A stretch of 64,000 nucleotides of DNA from Coriaria nepalensis (lineage: Eukaryota > Streptophyta > Magnoliopsida > Cucurbitales > Coriariaceae): contig CP114481.1 in NCBI GenBank assembly GCA_027186245.1, positions 6,122,501 through 6,186,500 of the forward strand. The letters run 5' to 3'. Numbering within the stretch: position 1 is the first letter of the stretch; the number at the start of each line of letters is the position of its first letter. Below the pieces are notes generated by a model, which ran no database searches, had not been told where the DNA came from, and worked only from the letters and a program-made list of their open reading frames with translations. The position numbers and the translations under genes are program-made. This document shows, piece by piece, positions 22,903 to 34,934 of this stretch.

Positions 22903-23168
22903 ACTGGATCCTAATTCCTAACTCTCCGACCGCCTCAAATTTATGGTCAGAAGATCCTCCTTGTTCCGTCTCCCTCTGTGTTTAGGGCTTTTTCTCAGAG
23001 AAGCTTGTGTCTATAGTGCGTAGAAGTAATAAAGAGGCAAAACCCTAACAGCAGCGAAGTTGAAACCAAAACGACAGCGTTCCTTGTGTGAAATGATTAG
23101 TTGTGAAATTTAGAATTCCAATTTATAAAACCCTAAACTCCCAAAACAAGTACCTGCAAGAACTGATT
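22903..23168. promoter_or_regulatory. Bidirectional promoter between TIM9 and METTL17-like genes
   Basis: A 266-base gap separates two divergent start codons. It holds two plus-strand telo-box motifs, AAACCCTAA at 23040-23048 and AAACCCTAAA at 23128-23137, and a reverse-strand form (TTTAGGGC) near 22981. Telo-boxes are known in promoters of plant genes for ribosome and organelle biogenesis. No clear TATA box is seen. Shared regulation of two mitochondrial genes is an inference from position and motifs. Confidence 0.65.
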
Positions 23169-23830
23169 ATGGCAACGACAATCAACGAAGCAACACAGAA
23201 AATATTTTCACCGGAGGCAATTCGCCCCGCCGCTAAACAGTCGCAGCTTTGCCTCATCGTCCCCGTCCGTCTTCGCCGCGCCATAAAGAAGTACCTCCGA
23301 GGTCTTTAATTTGTACTTTCTCTCCTTTCCTTAACCTCTACATATTCTGTACATTTCCTCTGATTCTCGGTGGTTAATTTGCTTTTGCAGAGCAAGAGGA
23401 ACCTCACGTGAAGAGGAAGGTGTTGAGGCAATCGCAATCATTCAGTGAGATAAAAGATGTCAATCTGCAGCTTGCAGCTTCTACTTCGAAGGAGCTCGTT
23501 GAAGATCCATTAAATTCAGTTGATCAATCCCAGCGATGGAAGATTAAGAGCTCGTATGGTGATATCGGCCTCAAGTATAGAGATGGCGAGACGGTTGCTT
23601 ATGTTACTTCTGGAATGCCTGCAGTTTACTCTGCTTGTTACAGAGTTTTCAAAGAGGTATGCATAACTAGGGCAATTTCATTTTATTTTGAAATGCTGAA
23701 AAAGAACATTATAAATTTTTTAGAAGAAGTTCTTTTCTTTCTCTTCTTGTCTGTAGGTTGGGAAAAGATTGCCTGATTTTGCTCCATCTAAAGTACTGGA
23801 TTTTGGTTCTGGCACGGGATCGGCTTTCTG
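23169..23830 (+). pseudogene. METTL17/Rsm22-like mitochondrial methyltransferase-like gene, 3' part apparently missing
   Basis: Three in-phase exons are recognisable, 23169..23301, 23391..23656 and 23757..23830. They match the N-terminal third of plant METTL17 (Rsm22) proteins, mitochondrial-ribosome small-subunit assembly factors with a Rossmann methyltransferase fold. Visible blocks are FSPEAIRPAAKQSQLCLIVP, ASTSKELVEDPLNSVDQ, GETVAYVTSGMPAVYSACYR and the SAM-binding motif VLDFGSGTGSAFW. A GT donor follows at 23831. The rest of the protein (normally a few hundred more residues with cysteine-rich metal-binding parts) cannot be found before the next gene. Instead the following 4 kb contains a hAT-type element and a solo LTR. 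It is either a truncated pseudogene or has been rearranged. Confidence 0.7.
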
Positions 23831-24193
23831 GTGATAACAATACATTCAATTATCTTTTAGTATTTACTGATACAATTATATTCATTTTCGTCAGTGATGA
23901 AATTAAATCATTGATAAAATGATTTGCCGATCAATGATAAAACTGTCATGTAGATGTATTGTTTCGATACTTCAGGAACCAGAAACGACATGGAAACATC
24001 GAAGAAACGTAAATTTTTTTTGGCAACACTTGAAAACATGGGAAAACGTGCATCAACGTTGTTTTAAAGTTTTTGTTAGATTGTGATATCGTGTTCTAAG
24101 TATATTTGATGTCTATATGCATCTTTAGCCTACTTTGCATGGATCAGTTTATGGAAGAGACTGAGCATTGTTTGAAATTTATTATAATGCATT

Positions 24194-25150
24194 TAGAGGT
24201 GTCAAAATGGACAGGGTTTTTTGGCCCGGCCCGGCCCGGCCCGTAGCCCGGGGAGAAAACTTGGCCCAGAGCCCTGCCCAAATATGGGCCCAGGCTTGGA
24301 CAAATTTCCAAGCCTGGAGGGCCGGCCCTTGTTGGGCCTTGCTGGGTCCGGCCCGGTTCAGCCCTGCTGATTCCGGATCTAATTCCAATTCTAGTTTCAT
24401 TGGGATGGAACTCTAAAAATATTTCGAAATTGATTTCTCATTATTTGATTCTTGTGCAAATGATTCAGAATCCTTATGCCTTTCGGATTTGTGGAAGAAA
24501 AGCTCTACACGATTTTCTACACTAGCACGACTTGCACGAGATGTCTTAGATGAAGATCTTTCTGCAGCGGGAAGCAGTTCTACGGTCCACTAATGATCAA
24601 CCACCGTTAATAAATAGATGATAGATAATATATTATAATGTATTAGCAAATTTTTATTAGTATTTTTTATTTATTTATAACTTCATTGTAAAATCTGTTT
24701 TTTTCTCTTTAAGGCTGGGAGGTTTTTTTAATAGACCAATTATTTAATAATACACAATGAAGTCTTTATTTGGCCAAAAGTTTATTCTTTATTTAAGATG
24801 TTCTTAGACTCTTAGTTACATATTTGCGCAATTTATTTGATCTATTCAACCCCGTAGAATAAACTAACAAGAGTATTTTTTTTTTAAGACTCATAATTTC
24901 AAATAATCTTTCTTACTTTAATAATAATTTATTTTGAATATTTTATTTAAAAAAGGTCAGGTCCATTTTAGGCCTGATAAGATCCGGTCGAACACGGCCC
25001 ATTTTAAGCTCGGATGGGCCGTGATAAACTCAAAAGGCTTTCCAAGCCGGGTCCAGACATATATTTTGAGAACGGGTCAAGTTCAGCCCGGCCCGACCCT
25101 GAATAGTAAAAAGCCCTGAACGGGTCGGGCTGGGCGTTCTGACACCTCTA
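24194..25150. mobile_element. Non-autonomous hAT-type element with perfect 8-bp TSD
   Basis: The termini are inverted repeats: TAGAGGTGTCA at the left and TGACACCTCTA at the right. They are flanked by identical 8-bp target-site duplications AATGCATT (24186-24193 and 25151-25158). An 8-bp duplication with this type of terminus is diagnostic of hAT elements. Subterminal regions are rich in GGCCCG/CGGGCC repeats (24220-24360 and 24950-25130), probable transposase-binding arrays. The middle is AT-rich and has no transposase. It is therefore a 957-bp deletion derivative, and the perfect duplication suggests it is relatively young. Confidence 0.92.
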
Positions 25151-25158
25151 AATGCATT

Positions 25159-25848
25159 AAATAATAGAGTTTGAGATAAAATTTTAAATACAACATAAAA
25201 AAAAGATTATAGATACTATGGCTTAAAGGAAAGTTAAAATTACTTTCAATGTATCTGTAAAGATCTTCATATGCAGTATTACAAGTTTCATACTGAAAGG
25301 TGTACTATACTATTATTCAAGCTTTATATTGAAAAAAGGTTTGTTCTCTAATATGATTCATAGAATGTTCAAGTTCATCCTCTTTTTACATTTATAGAAT
25401 GTTCAAGTTCATTTTCTTCTTAGTCCATGATCAAATCTTTAGTCTTAGTTTACCTCAAATCTAAATATCGACTTTGCACGTGTGAATTGCCTTTTGTGTG
25501 TTTTTTTTTAATCAAATGTTTAACCCATGATTCCTTTTGTTTGGCTGTAACCATTTACATGTTTCAGTGGAAACGGGGCAGTTTCATACGAAACAGCGGA
25601 AACTCCTCAGACGGGCCTAAATATTCTGAATCTTTTTTGTATAATCTGTTTTAGACTCAGAGCAGTTGCAAGTTTTCTGTGGACTTTGGTTATTTCTCTT
25701 TCAGAATTGAAAAGGCATTTCAGATTTTTTTATACAGACAACAGTTCCAACTGAAGCAATTGAAGTAAGTTCGCATTATTTAAGAATTGTGTGAAATAAG
25801 TGAATTTTATCCGGTTGTTTCATTCTTAAAACCTTTCTGAAAAACTCC
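25159..25848. other. Spacer between hAT element and solo LTR
   Basis: No gene is established. Two short exon-like stretches lie behind pyrimidine-AG sites (after 25566 and after 25700), with open frames of 20-40 codons that I cannot match to any family. They do not resemble the missing part of METTL17. Confidence 0.35.
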
Positions 25849-25853
25849 ATAAC

Positions 25854-27953
25854 TGTCACAACCCAAACCTTTCGTGACCAGCACGTGGCCCTTTTTATAA
25901 CTCTCCTGGCCACGTAAGCCTCTGAATGTAACCCTGTAAACTTAGCAATATATATTTATACATATGTATATTACTAAGATCATTGTATAATATGAAAACT
26001 CATTTCATTAATTACTAAGATCACTATACATGTTGGGTATGTTCGACGGAGCGACCTACTAGTTCACATGAACCCTATTTACATTTCAAAAGTGGACTAC
26101 AAAAGAATCAAAAGAAAACTCCTAACAATCTGGAAGGAGTAATCGACAAAGGAACTGTCAACTCCTGTCAGAGTATCCTGGATGCCCAACTAAGAACAAT
26201 CCACTATCTGGAGAAGGAAAAATTTAACAAAAAGAGAGGGTGAGCTAAAACTCAGTGAATAAATATTACATAGTTACATTTTCAGGACAAGACTTCTGTA
26301 AACATGCACAATTAGAAAATAAATCATTAGCAAAGTTCAAATTTAATATACTAACTTCACACTAAAGAAACTCACATAGCTAAATCAATCGTTATACCCT
26401 TATCATTTCCCAACACCTATGTCAAACATATCAACTGTGTGATATCATAATTCGACAACCTAACATAATTAAAACATCATAATGTAACCACGCAATGGTT
26501 CACATCAGCACACACAAGTCGTCAGTTATATATTATCCTGCCATATACGGCTATAATATTAGTATACATGTATGACTCCACACACGTCATATATATATAA
26601 CAGATCAAGGTGCACCAAGGCTATCATCACTGCTGATAGCTACAGCTATCCTGACGACTTGACAATCAATCAGACAATATGCAATCGTATCGCAATCAAA
26701 TCCATATGCAGAATCGCACCCATTAGTCCTACAATTCCTTCATGATCACAATACTTAAGACAACCATGTCTTCACAAAGAGTTCATGTACATATCATGAA
26801 ACGTTAATATACTTTAATTTCAATATGAACTTAATTTCCTGTACGCTTGTCCCGACTAATGCATGCCCCCTTCTTTTCTTATTCAAATAACCATTTAAAA
26901 CCAAGTCTTTCATAAAACCACTAATATGACGAATCATTAATTTCAATCACTTATATCCAACAAACAAATCATAAACTATCATATCCAATCAATTAATTCC
27001 CATGAAATAGTTTATCGAGCATGAAGGATTTAAAATACTTTATGTAACCATATAACATTTACTCATAGTGGGATACATCAAAATTATAAAAGACATCGAT
27101 TCAACTGGACTTCGGCGGAGGGTCTCTCGATGAACCTATTTCCGAAAAACAATGAATTTATAATTATAGCTACTATTGTAAATAACTATAGGACTAAATA
27201 AGAAATTTAGATATGCCACCTTCTTGTCACAATACTAGTTAGCCGGTATTAAAGCTAACTTAACTTAATCAATCCACCATAAGCCCTAATTGTCCCAATT
27301 CGATTTTTGTTTTATGAACTAATATTCTACTAATCTAACATTACTTCAACTTTACTATGATTGCTTTCATTTACTAGCAACCCATATACAAAAACATCTC
27401 CTTCTTCATTTCTCATTCTACCATAATTGTTACCATTTAACCCATATCCTAATAATCCCTTCACAAACCCTAATTTTTGAAAAATTCCAAATTATATCAA
27501 TCAATTTGATTCCACCAACTCAAATTCATCCTTATTATATCAATATCAAACTATCATCATACTACAATTTCTAACATCTAAGCCAAAAAGAGAAATCAAA
27601 ACTTTTGGGGATTTAGTGTTCTTACTTCAGATTCGGCAAATAGAGGAGGAATGATCCGATTTTTTTCGAAATTGAGGAGGGAACCAAGCTAACCACGAGT
27701 AGAATTTGAAGAAGCCCCCATGATTCGAAAATCTTAGCAACGTAGGTTGAATTTGCAGAAGGCAGGGAGAGAAAGAGAATGAAATTTCTTTTGTTTTTCT
27801 TTGTTTTTCCTTCTCTGTTTGTCGCAGGAGCAAGGGAGCTAAAAAGGTTTCATTTTCAAAAATTTATAGTTTGACCCCCTTCTTTCACTATAATTATTTT
27901 TTTTGCCCATTTGACTTTTCAACTTTTTTTTTTTTTTTTACTGGGTTCTCACA
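25854..27953 (+). mobile_element. Solo LTR (2.1 kb), probably Ty3/gypsy type
   Basis: The segment starts TGTCACAACCC and ends GGGTTCTCACA, so it has TG...CA ends within a short inverted repeat. It is bordered by identical 5-bp duplications ATAAC (25849-25853 and 27954-27958). A 5-bp duplication and TG/CA ends are the signature of LTR retrotransposon integration. With no internal coding region, this is a solo LTR left by LTR-LTR recombination. The length and the TGTCACAACCC start recall large gypsy LTRs. Orientation is inferred from that start motif. A short frame at 27627-27833 is not a gene. Confidence 0.85.
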
Positions 27954-28074
27954 ATAACCCTACTCAAAGAGATGATCATCGGGCTTCACAGCTACAGGTA
28001 TCATCACCCTGCAAATTAGACATATATATGTTACCTAGCTTCTTCTTATTCTGATTCCCTTTCTTTTCTAAGCT

Positions 28075-28300
28075 AGGCAACAAAACCGATTCGATATCCG
28101 AGCCGAGATGCGCTTTCGCACTTGTTCAAGCGGGTCCAATACCCTTTCCGTCCCGGCTAGGCTAGGTGAATCCATCTCTTTTTCCGATGCGATATCCAAT
28201 ATCGAAGATAAAGGGATAGGGACCTACGGCTGACATGCTTGAGAGGTGTTCTTCGATGGCGCAGTCATTAGGATTAACGTAAATGAATACATATACTAGT
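28075..28300. other. Higher-GC block of possible organellar origin
   Basis: Sequence from about 28075 to 28270 has clearly higher GC and different texture from the surrounding AT-rich DNA, with CGATATCCGAGCCGAGATGC and GTCCCGGCTAGGCTAGGTGA. It resembles plant mitochondrial intergenic DNA by impression only. No organellar gene is recognised. A nuclear insertion of mitochondrial DNA is one explanation. Confidence 0.3.
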
Positions 28301-28533
28301 AGTTCCAGTATATTCTTCAAATACTTACAGAAGATAGAGCCTATTGTTAATAGATCACATCAATTCCTCATTATTTGATTGAAAGTGGAATAACGTCAAA
28401 CTCGTGTTCCTTTTCACTAAAAACAAATTAAACTCAAATTCATTTAAGCGACACTGCAATTCCAAGTCTAATTATAACCTCTATTTCCTATGAAGTTTAG
28501 TTGTATATTATGAAATGAATATAGAATTTAGGA

Positions 28534-28758
28534 TTTAGGAATGTAACGATCGAAGATATGAAACTTTTTCACCGGTGTAGATGTGGAGATTACTTTTGTA
28601 TAGACGAGGAGGAGTTGGCGAAAAAGGGGTATCCAGTGTTCAGAGATGGCCAATGGGTAGTACAGGTTTGGTTGAAGACAACATTGGATAATGATTTATC
28701 TATCTGCTTCTATTGCTTAAGGAGAATTCCAATAATGAAAATTTCACTTGATTATTGA
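28534..28758 (+). pseudogene. CSL (DPH-type) zinc-finger fragment, DPH4-like
   Basis: An open stretch reads NVTIEDMKLFHRCRCGDYFC, then IDEEELAKKGYPVFRDGQWV, and ends after CFYCLRRI. The arrangement C-x-C-GDYF(C/S)...C-x2-C matches the CSL zinc finger of DPH4 (J-domain) and DPH3, proteins that support diphthamide synthesis and electron transfer. All four putative zinc ligands are present. No J-domain or other exon is found upstream, where a solo LTR lies, so this is either the last exon of a broken gene or a duplicated fragment. The spacing region between the cysteine pairs diverges from typical plant DPH4. Confidence 0.5.
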
Positions 28759-29208
28759 ATTTGTGTAGATTGAGATTTCATTGTTTTGTGTTCTATGTAA
28801 GCTGTAATGATTTTGTATATTAAGAAAAGAATGGTGGTTGACCAAAATTTGCAGAGAAATCGACGGTGGTTGTTTTGTTCATCGGATGGATTGAGAATAG
28901 AATGGTGAAAGGAATAACTTTTTAGGTTTATTTTACATGTGTTATATATATATATATATATATATATAACTTAAAAAGCAATCTTGACATGCTTATAATA
29001 TCATGTTACTCCATATCTGAAATCTCAAGCTAATAACATGCTCAAAACTTACCAATCTACAAAAAATATTCTACATCCTTTCAACTTCTATGAATTCTTC
29101 CCTGACATTCTTATGGAAAATACAAAACTGTACTGTTCCATATACTATACAATTTCACACAATAAATTACACAAGACATGGAATTGTAGATACCTCAATC
29201 AGGACAGA
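28759..29208. other. Spacer with TA repeat
   Basis: AT-rich spacer including a (TA)n tract at 28943-28969. The right part is the 3' UTR of the reverse-strand TRM-like gene. No gene seen. Confidence 0.45.
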
Positions 29209-31825
29209 TCACAATACTGATATAAACACTTCAGCCAAAAGTTCATCAAGTATCAATTCCTCTATTTCCCGTCCCACACAATCTGTTTCAAATTGGATTT
29301 TCATCCAACCATCCCCCCCATCCCCCTTCGATAAATCGCGGGCCACCACATCATCCAGTGTCTGGTCCAGCACTGGCTCAGAGCTAATGTACCTGCTCAT
29401 TCTTCCCCAAACCTCCTCGACAAGGCTCCCTTTCTTGATCTTCATTTGGTGGATGTAATGATTGAATGAGAATGGTTTCGGAAAATGAGAAAAAGAGGTT
29501 TCATAAATATCAACAACTGTCTCGTTAACCAAATCGAACAGAAGGCGATGTCGATCCGTATTTCCTGCAAATTCAACTTCATCGTCCAAACAAGTTTCGA
29601 AACTCTTGAATAACGCAGAATCCAATGGCCCATTTACGAAATCCTGTGTTCCGGTTAGGTTCTCATTTTCAGTTAAGACTGAGTTTTGAAGAACATATCT
29701 CACATAATCGAAGTCTGCATCATCTGAAATGTTGTATATATCAAAAGTATTGTCATGATTTATTTCTGTGCTTCCATTGGCCGGTATAGAATCAGAACTT
29801 AACCCGATTTGTATTATAGTTGAAGGGTCGGGCTCATTGATAGGATTGAGACTTTGAGTCAGACCAGAACCTGAAAATGTTGTGAAATTAAAAAGGTTCT
29901 GGAAGCTTTAACTCATAATTCATTAGAAATAGAGAGTTAAATATTTTGAATAAATACCTTCTGAGAGGATTGGATGCTTATCTGAAAGTTCAGGGCTAGA
30001 ATTCAGTTTACAACCCATGTTGAGTTCTTGACTACAGTTGCTTACAACATTCTGGGATTCATGGGATTCAGCTTCATCCAAAGTACTTAAACTATCTACA
30101 ACTTCAATATTTTCTCTACTAATACCTTTTGAATTCTGATCCACAACAGTTTTAATTGGTATATCTGTATGAAAATCCTCATAAGAAGCATAATTGAAAA
30201 GCGAGCAGAAGAGATCAAAATCAGGCAAAGAAAGATTCCTGCCATAGAATCTCCGATCAAGTTCACTTCTCGGAAGGTTGTTCTCACTTGTCAGCTTTAA
30301 GCTCCTTGACCTTGATTGCTGGCGCTTGACCACCTCATCTTTGTTGAGACTGATATCAAACAGTTGAGTATATCTTTCTAGAGAGTCCTTCAAAGAAGAA
30401 GTTCTAGTCATTCTTGAGAATACTTTATCCTTGACCTCACCTTCTCTTCTGGACATTGCCTCCACATTTTCTGGTATCTGTGAAGAGACTACTTCCTTGG
30501 CCATGTTTGGGTTGTTACTATTTCTCCTCTCCTTGAACACGTGCCTTATTTTCTGCTTCACTGAATTGAAACGGTTAACAACATATTGACTCCATGGCTG
30601 GTTCTTCAATTCTGGAGGTGATTCTATTGAAGATATCTTTTGAGATTTATGAGCAGAATCAGTAACAAACTTTGATGCTTCAACAGCTCGAATCGATTTT
30701 CCTCCTTCTCGAGGGAAGAACTCGTTTTGTTTGTGTTTAAGTGTAGTAGCAGGCAAACCAACTGCTGGAAATGATGAAGCTTTGGCTAGACCGATCCTCC
30801 TCGTAGTCGTTCTGACATGTGGACCCTGTACCATTTCCACGAATAATTTCTTGTTCGCTTCAAATATCTCTTTCACGTCAACATGGTCCTGAAATGAGTT
30901 GGCAGTAATTTCTCGGGTTTTCTGATGAGATAAATCATCGGTTGTAGGATGATCTGAAGGCTGCAAATTATGTGTTGAACTAACTTGATGTGGCCGCATA
31001 TGTGCCGGGTAGTTTAATTTCCAGTATGCACGACTTTCTTCCACTGACATTCCCTTGGCTATTATTACTTTTATGCGAGACTTTCCAGACCTTTTGTTCC
31101 TAGAATCAGGTGTAGGGCCTGGTTTTACCTGATAAGTTACATAACCTATTTTCAGCTCATGTTCAATTGAAAAATAAAAAAGGACAGGAATTTACCATTA
31201 ACAACATCTTAATAGAGTTAATACTGATTGAATATTAGGACTTACAAGTAGAGGTTGGGCTCCATCGGTGAGATATTCTGGAATTTCAGTGATATCAACA
31301 TCACTCAAAATCGTCTGTGTAACTCCATTGCCTGAAATCAAGGGATAGAAATGGATAAATAGATAAACAAATATCTGACAAAACATAAACAGGCAAACTT
31401 GAAAAGAACCTAGTAAGTAGTAAAGTATTTGAAGGAGTCATTGCTGAAGTAATTGCAGTCTAACTTCCATGTTTATAGCTCAGTTTGTCTTGGCGTTTTA
31501 GAACTAGATTTCTGAACTTATAATTTTTGTATAAGATTAAATTTAACTTCACATATCATAATCATTTAAGAGTTTGAAATAGTTCCAAACGGGATTCTAT
31601 AAACACCCAGGCAAACTGACCCTTCATGAAGTGAACAATTAGATAGAAGCAGAAAAATAAAAGAGAAAAAGATAGCAATGATTGAGATTAGTTACCTCTG
31701 GAATGAGTTCCTCTTTTCTGCTTTTTGTATGAAAGCTTCTTCTTAACGCTATGCCAAGGATGGTAATCGAGAATATGTCGTGGGCTCCAAAAGCAACCCG
31801 GATGGCTACTTTGGAATTGAATCAT
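29209..31825 (-). CDS. TON1-recruiting-motif (TRM)-like protein with DUF4378
   Basis: Four exons, 31825..31696, 31331..31246, 31128..29958 and 29870..29209, join in phase to 682 residues. The start MIQFQSSHPGCFWSPRHILD resembles N-termini of TRM32-type plant proteins. A central block has VDVKEIFEANKKLFVEMVQG, followed by Ser/Arg-rich low-complexity sequence. The C-terminus carries the DUF4378 module: DFDYVRYVLQNS, LVEEVWGRMSRYI, LDDVVARDLSKGD, then an EIEELILDELLAEVF end. TRM proteins recruit TON1, TON2 and OFPs to cortical microtubules and shape cells and organs. Which TRM subgroup this belongs to is uncertain, and microtubule association is inferred from the family. A plus-strand frame across the first exon is antisense and not supported. 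Confidence 0.82.
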
Positions 31826-34800
31826 TGAGTCCTGCCGCTGTAAGTAGTTTTCCATCTTCAAACTACAAGGTTCCTAAACAGTCCTCCAAAAATCTTGACT
31901 ATCTCAATGAGTCTCTGATAAAAGAAGGGGAAAAAAAACAACCATTTACAAACGAAGATAAGTTAGAAAACAGCATGATTCAAAATCCTTATCGAACAGA
32001 GGTATTAACCGAGTCATTTTATAAAACACCTTGCGAACAAAAATTGAGAGACGGCAAGAATAGTCAAAAACAGGAAGAAGACAAATCAACAGAAGCTCAT
32101 AGCTACTAGATACGAAGAAACATGTCCAGAAAGAATGAGAAATAAGTGAAGTAAAAGAGACTTGTAACTCACTAATAAACTGATGATGATAACTGCTTGC
32201 TCATTCAATGCTTGACTCTCTTCTGCAATCAAGTCATGGATACTTTATAAATCAAAGGAAACGCCCCCAAGCAACAAGAAAGAAGACGAAATTCTTTTAA
32301 GAGAGTTTAGAAAAATCATATGACTGGAAGAAAATAAAAAAATATGTACATGCGATTTTGGATGGAGTTTATTTAATGGAGTTTTATGTTTATTTGACGT
32401 AAATCAAAGTTTTGACCAGAAAGAAAATGTAGAAGAAGGTCGTTGGTCGTTACGAAATGAAGACCGCGGGAAAGCAAGCTGAAACCTAATGGGCCCAAAG
32501 TTTGGGTCCAAAAAAAGCCCAAAATAAAATAAATTAGGTCGTTATGGTAAGATGTTAAGTACAATAATAATAGCTACTTACCAAACTAGTTTGATTCAAC
32601 TTCTTATATTGGTTTGATTACCAAATTTATATAAAACTAAGTAGCTTTATTACCCAAAATTTTATACCTTGAAGTTGATGGATGCTTTTTTTTTTTTTTT
32701 TACTTTTGATTTGGCATAAAAAGTATAGGGATTATTATAATGTAAATGTATTTTTTAGATGGTATAAGTCTCGTTAATTTGTCCCACTACACTATGTATG
32801 AACCATTCAAAGCTAATTTTAGTTGCGTTTTCATTGATTTTTTCAAGTTTGGCCCAAAAAAAAAAAAAAAGAATATTCAATTTTGGTGGTATCTAGACGA
32901 TTTCAACGAAAGGGATTGTGGAATTATCATAACCTCGCAATAAAGAGAGTAAGAACGTTGCTAATTAAAAAAACTAGAAAAATAGAATAAAATAACAAGT
33001 TGGTTAGTTCCGTGTCCGCTTGTGGTTTGAATCTTACACAAATGTGAGATGGTTGACCCACTTAGACTATGTCACTATGACCAGAAACACTTCAAAACTT
33101 ACTAAAGGCTGTTTTTATGGGCTTGATTTACTAACAACATCACTTTTTTCTTGGCCCATTTTGGAAGTCACCGGAAACTCTAAGCCCAGGCGAAGAAGGG
33201 ACTTGGACCAACCCAATTCGGTAAATAAATAGCCCACTATTTCCTTTATAATTAAAATGATGCTTGATTCTCATTATCATTAGGAATGTAATCACACTGT
33301 AGTTATTAAATATAGGTTTTTTTTTCCCCCTAATATTCTGTCCACAGTTATAGGTAGAGGCAAGTAGGATTCCTATAGATTCATATGCAACTTGTTTTAT
33401 TTTTAATACCAAAAAGAACATAGTTCACTAGCTAGTTATAGAGCATCCTTTCATACTATTTCCTTTTTACTCCTTCCTATCTTAGTCCTTTTCCTTGTCT
33501 GAGAGAGAGACAGCCTTGTCTTGCACGCACGTTTACATATTGAAATTTTGTAAATGAGGAAAGAAAAAAAAAAATGAATTGGGCCCCACACTTCTGCCAA
33601 AACCCAAAAGCCTGACATTTCGGGTGGGGCCTATTGTTGGCCCAATACGTCCTCCAGACAATTGGGCCCGAATAACGTTTATCGAAACCAACAACATGTC
33701 GTCATTCACAAGATTGTTGTCCGATTAGATGATTATTGTATATATATATATATATATATACTTGTGAGATCTATTTTTCAGTGAGCTTCGTCGTTATCAG
33801 ATAATTAATTAAATTATGAGATTTTTTTTTTTTTTTTTAATTTAATTAAAGCATTAACTAAAACTAGAGGGGTGGTTAACTTTCGCTTTGAGATCAGATA
33901 GAGCATAGTTAGTAGAAGGAAACTGGAAAGTCTTACGAGTCAGTGAAGTACTTCACTACCCAACGGCGTTTCTTAATTTTCTTTTTTTTTTTTCTCGCAA
34001 CCGCTGCCCGGCGATGATCCGTAGTGGTGGCATGCAGATCAAATTATGGGCCCCATTTTTGCCTCTTTTTCTTTTCTAGGCCCATATTATAAACACACAC
34101 CCGCTTGTGGTGGTCCACTCGCGTGCGCAATTAACGCGCTCCTATTATTATTCTAGTTCAAGCATAATTTTTTTTTTGTTTTTTTTTTTAAATTTTAATT
34201 AATCCCAATGCACTTAGATTTTGTTTGGTAATTTTTTTTAAAAATATTTTTTGTATTTTAAAAGATAAAAATCAGTTTTGAGGTTGGGATAAATTTGTTT
34301 AAGTTGATTTTTAGATCATAATTTCTCAAAATTGATGTTATATAAAAGATGAAAAATAGATTAGAAAAATTAAAATGATAAAATTATATTTAGTGATTTT
34401 TTTTTATATTTCAAAATATATATTTTTTATTTTTTTATTAATATGAATCAAATAAATTTAATATTCAAAAATAGATTTTTTTATCCCATATATCAATAAT
34501 TTTGTAATTATTACTAGAATTACAAAAAATAAAATTTGTTATCAAATATTTAGTCTTATACTCTTTGCAATAACTAAGCAATAATAGTTATTCTTTTATT
34601 ATTTATTATTTATTATTTATATTTTTACTTTTAAAAATAAAAGGGAGGATGCACGTGGCAGATTACTGCGGCGAGTAGGGTGTTGATCAATTACGCGTGA
34701 GTGGCGATTAGATGTGCATGAATCACCATCATAGCTTATCATTATCATGCATGCTAACAGCTCACGCTCCGTGCACTCACTCAGCTCGCTGACTCACTGA

Positions 34801-34934
34801 CGACTCGCTTCACTCGCTTACTCTCCCACCTTCCTTCTGCCCGAGCTTACTCTCTCCGTCTCTCTCTTCGCTGCCGCAAATCTAATACCAAAAGCAAGCA
34901 CACGATTCTCTCTCTCCCTCCCTCCCAGCAAGTG
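31826..34934. other. Spacer, TRM promoter and FLA4 promoter
   Basis: About 3.1 kb without a supportable gene, bounded by the divergent TRM-like and FLA4-like genes. It contains poly-T/poly-A tracts (32683-32701, 32855-32870, 33820-33840), a TA repeat at 33738-33761, GGGCCC-type motifs near 33590-33670 and a very AT-rich zone at 34150-34650. The final 250 bases are a CT-rich 5' UTR for the fasciclin gene. Confidence 0.5.

Noticed and set aside
24168..24416. Overlapping Pro/Gly/Ala-rich frames on both strands at the hAT element's left end
   Set aside because: They are artefacts of the GGCCCG subterminal repeats inside a non-coding element.
31780..32109. A 109-codon plus-strand frame overlapping the first exon of the TRM-like gene
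   Set aside because: It is antisense to a supported exon and its promoter side, has no recognisable domain, and its composition is like random AT-rich frame.
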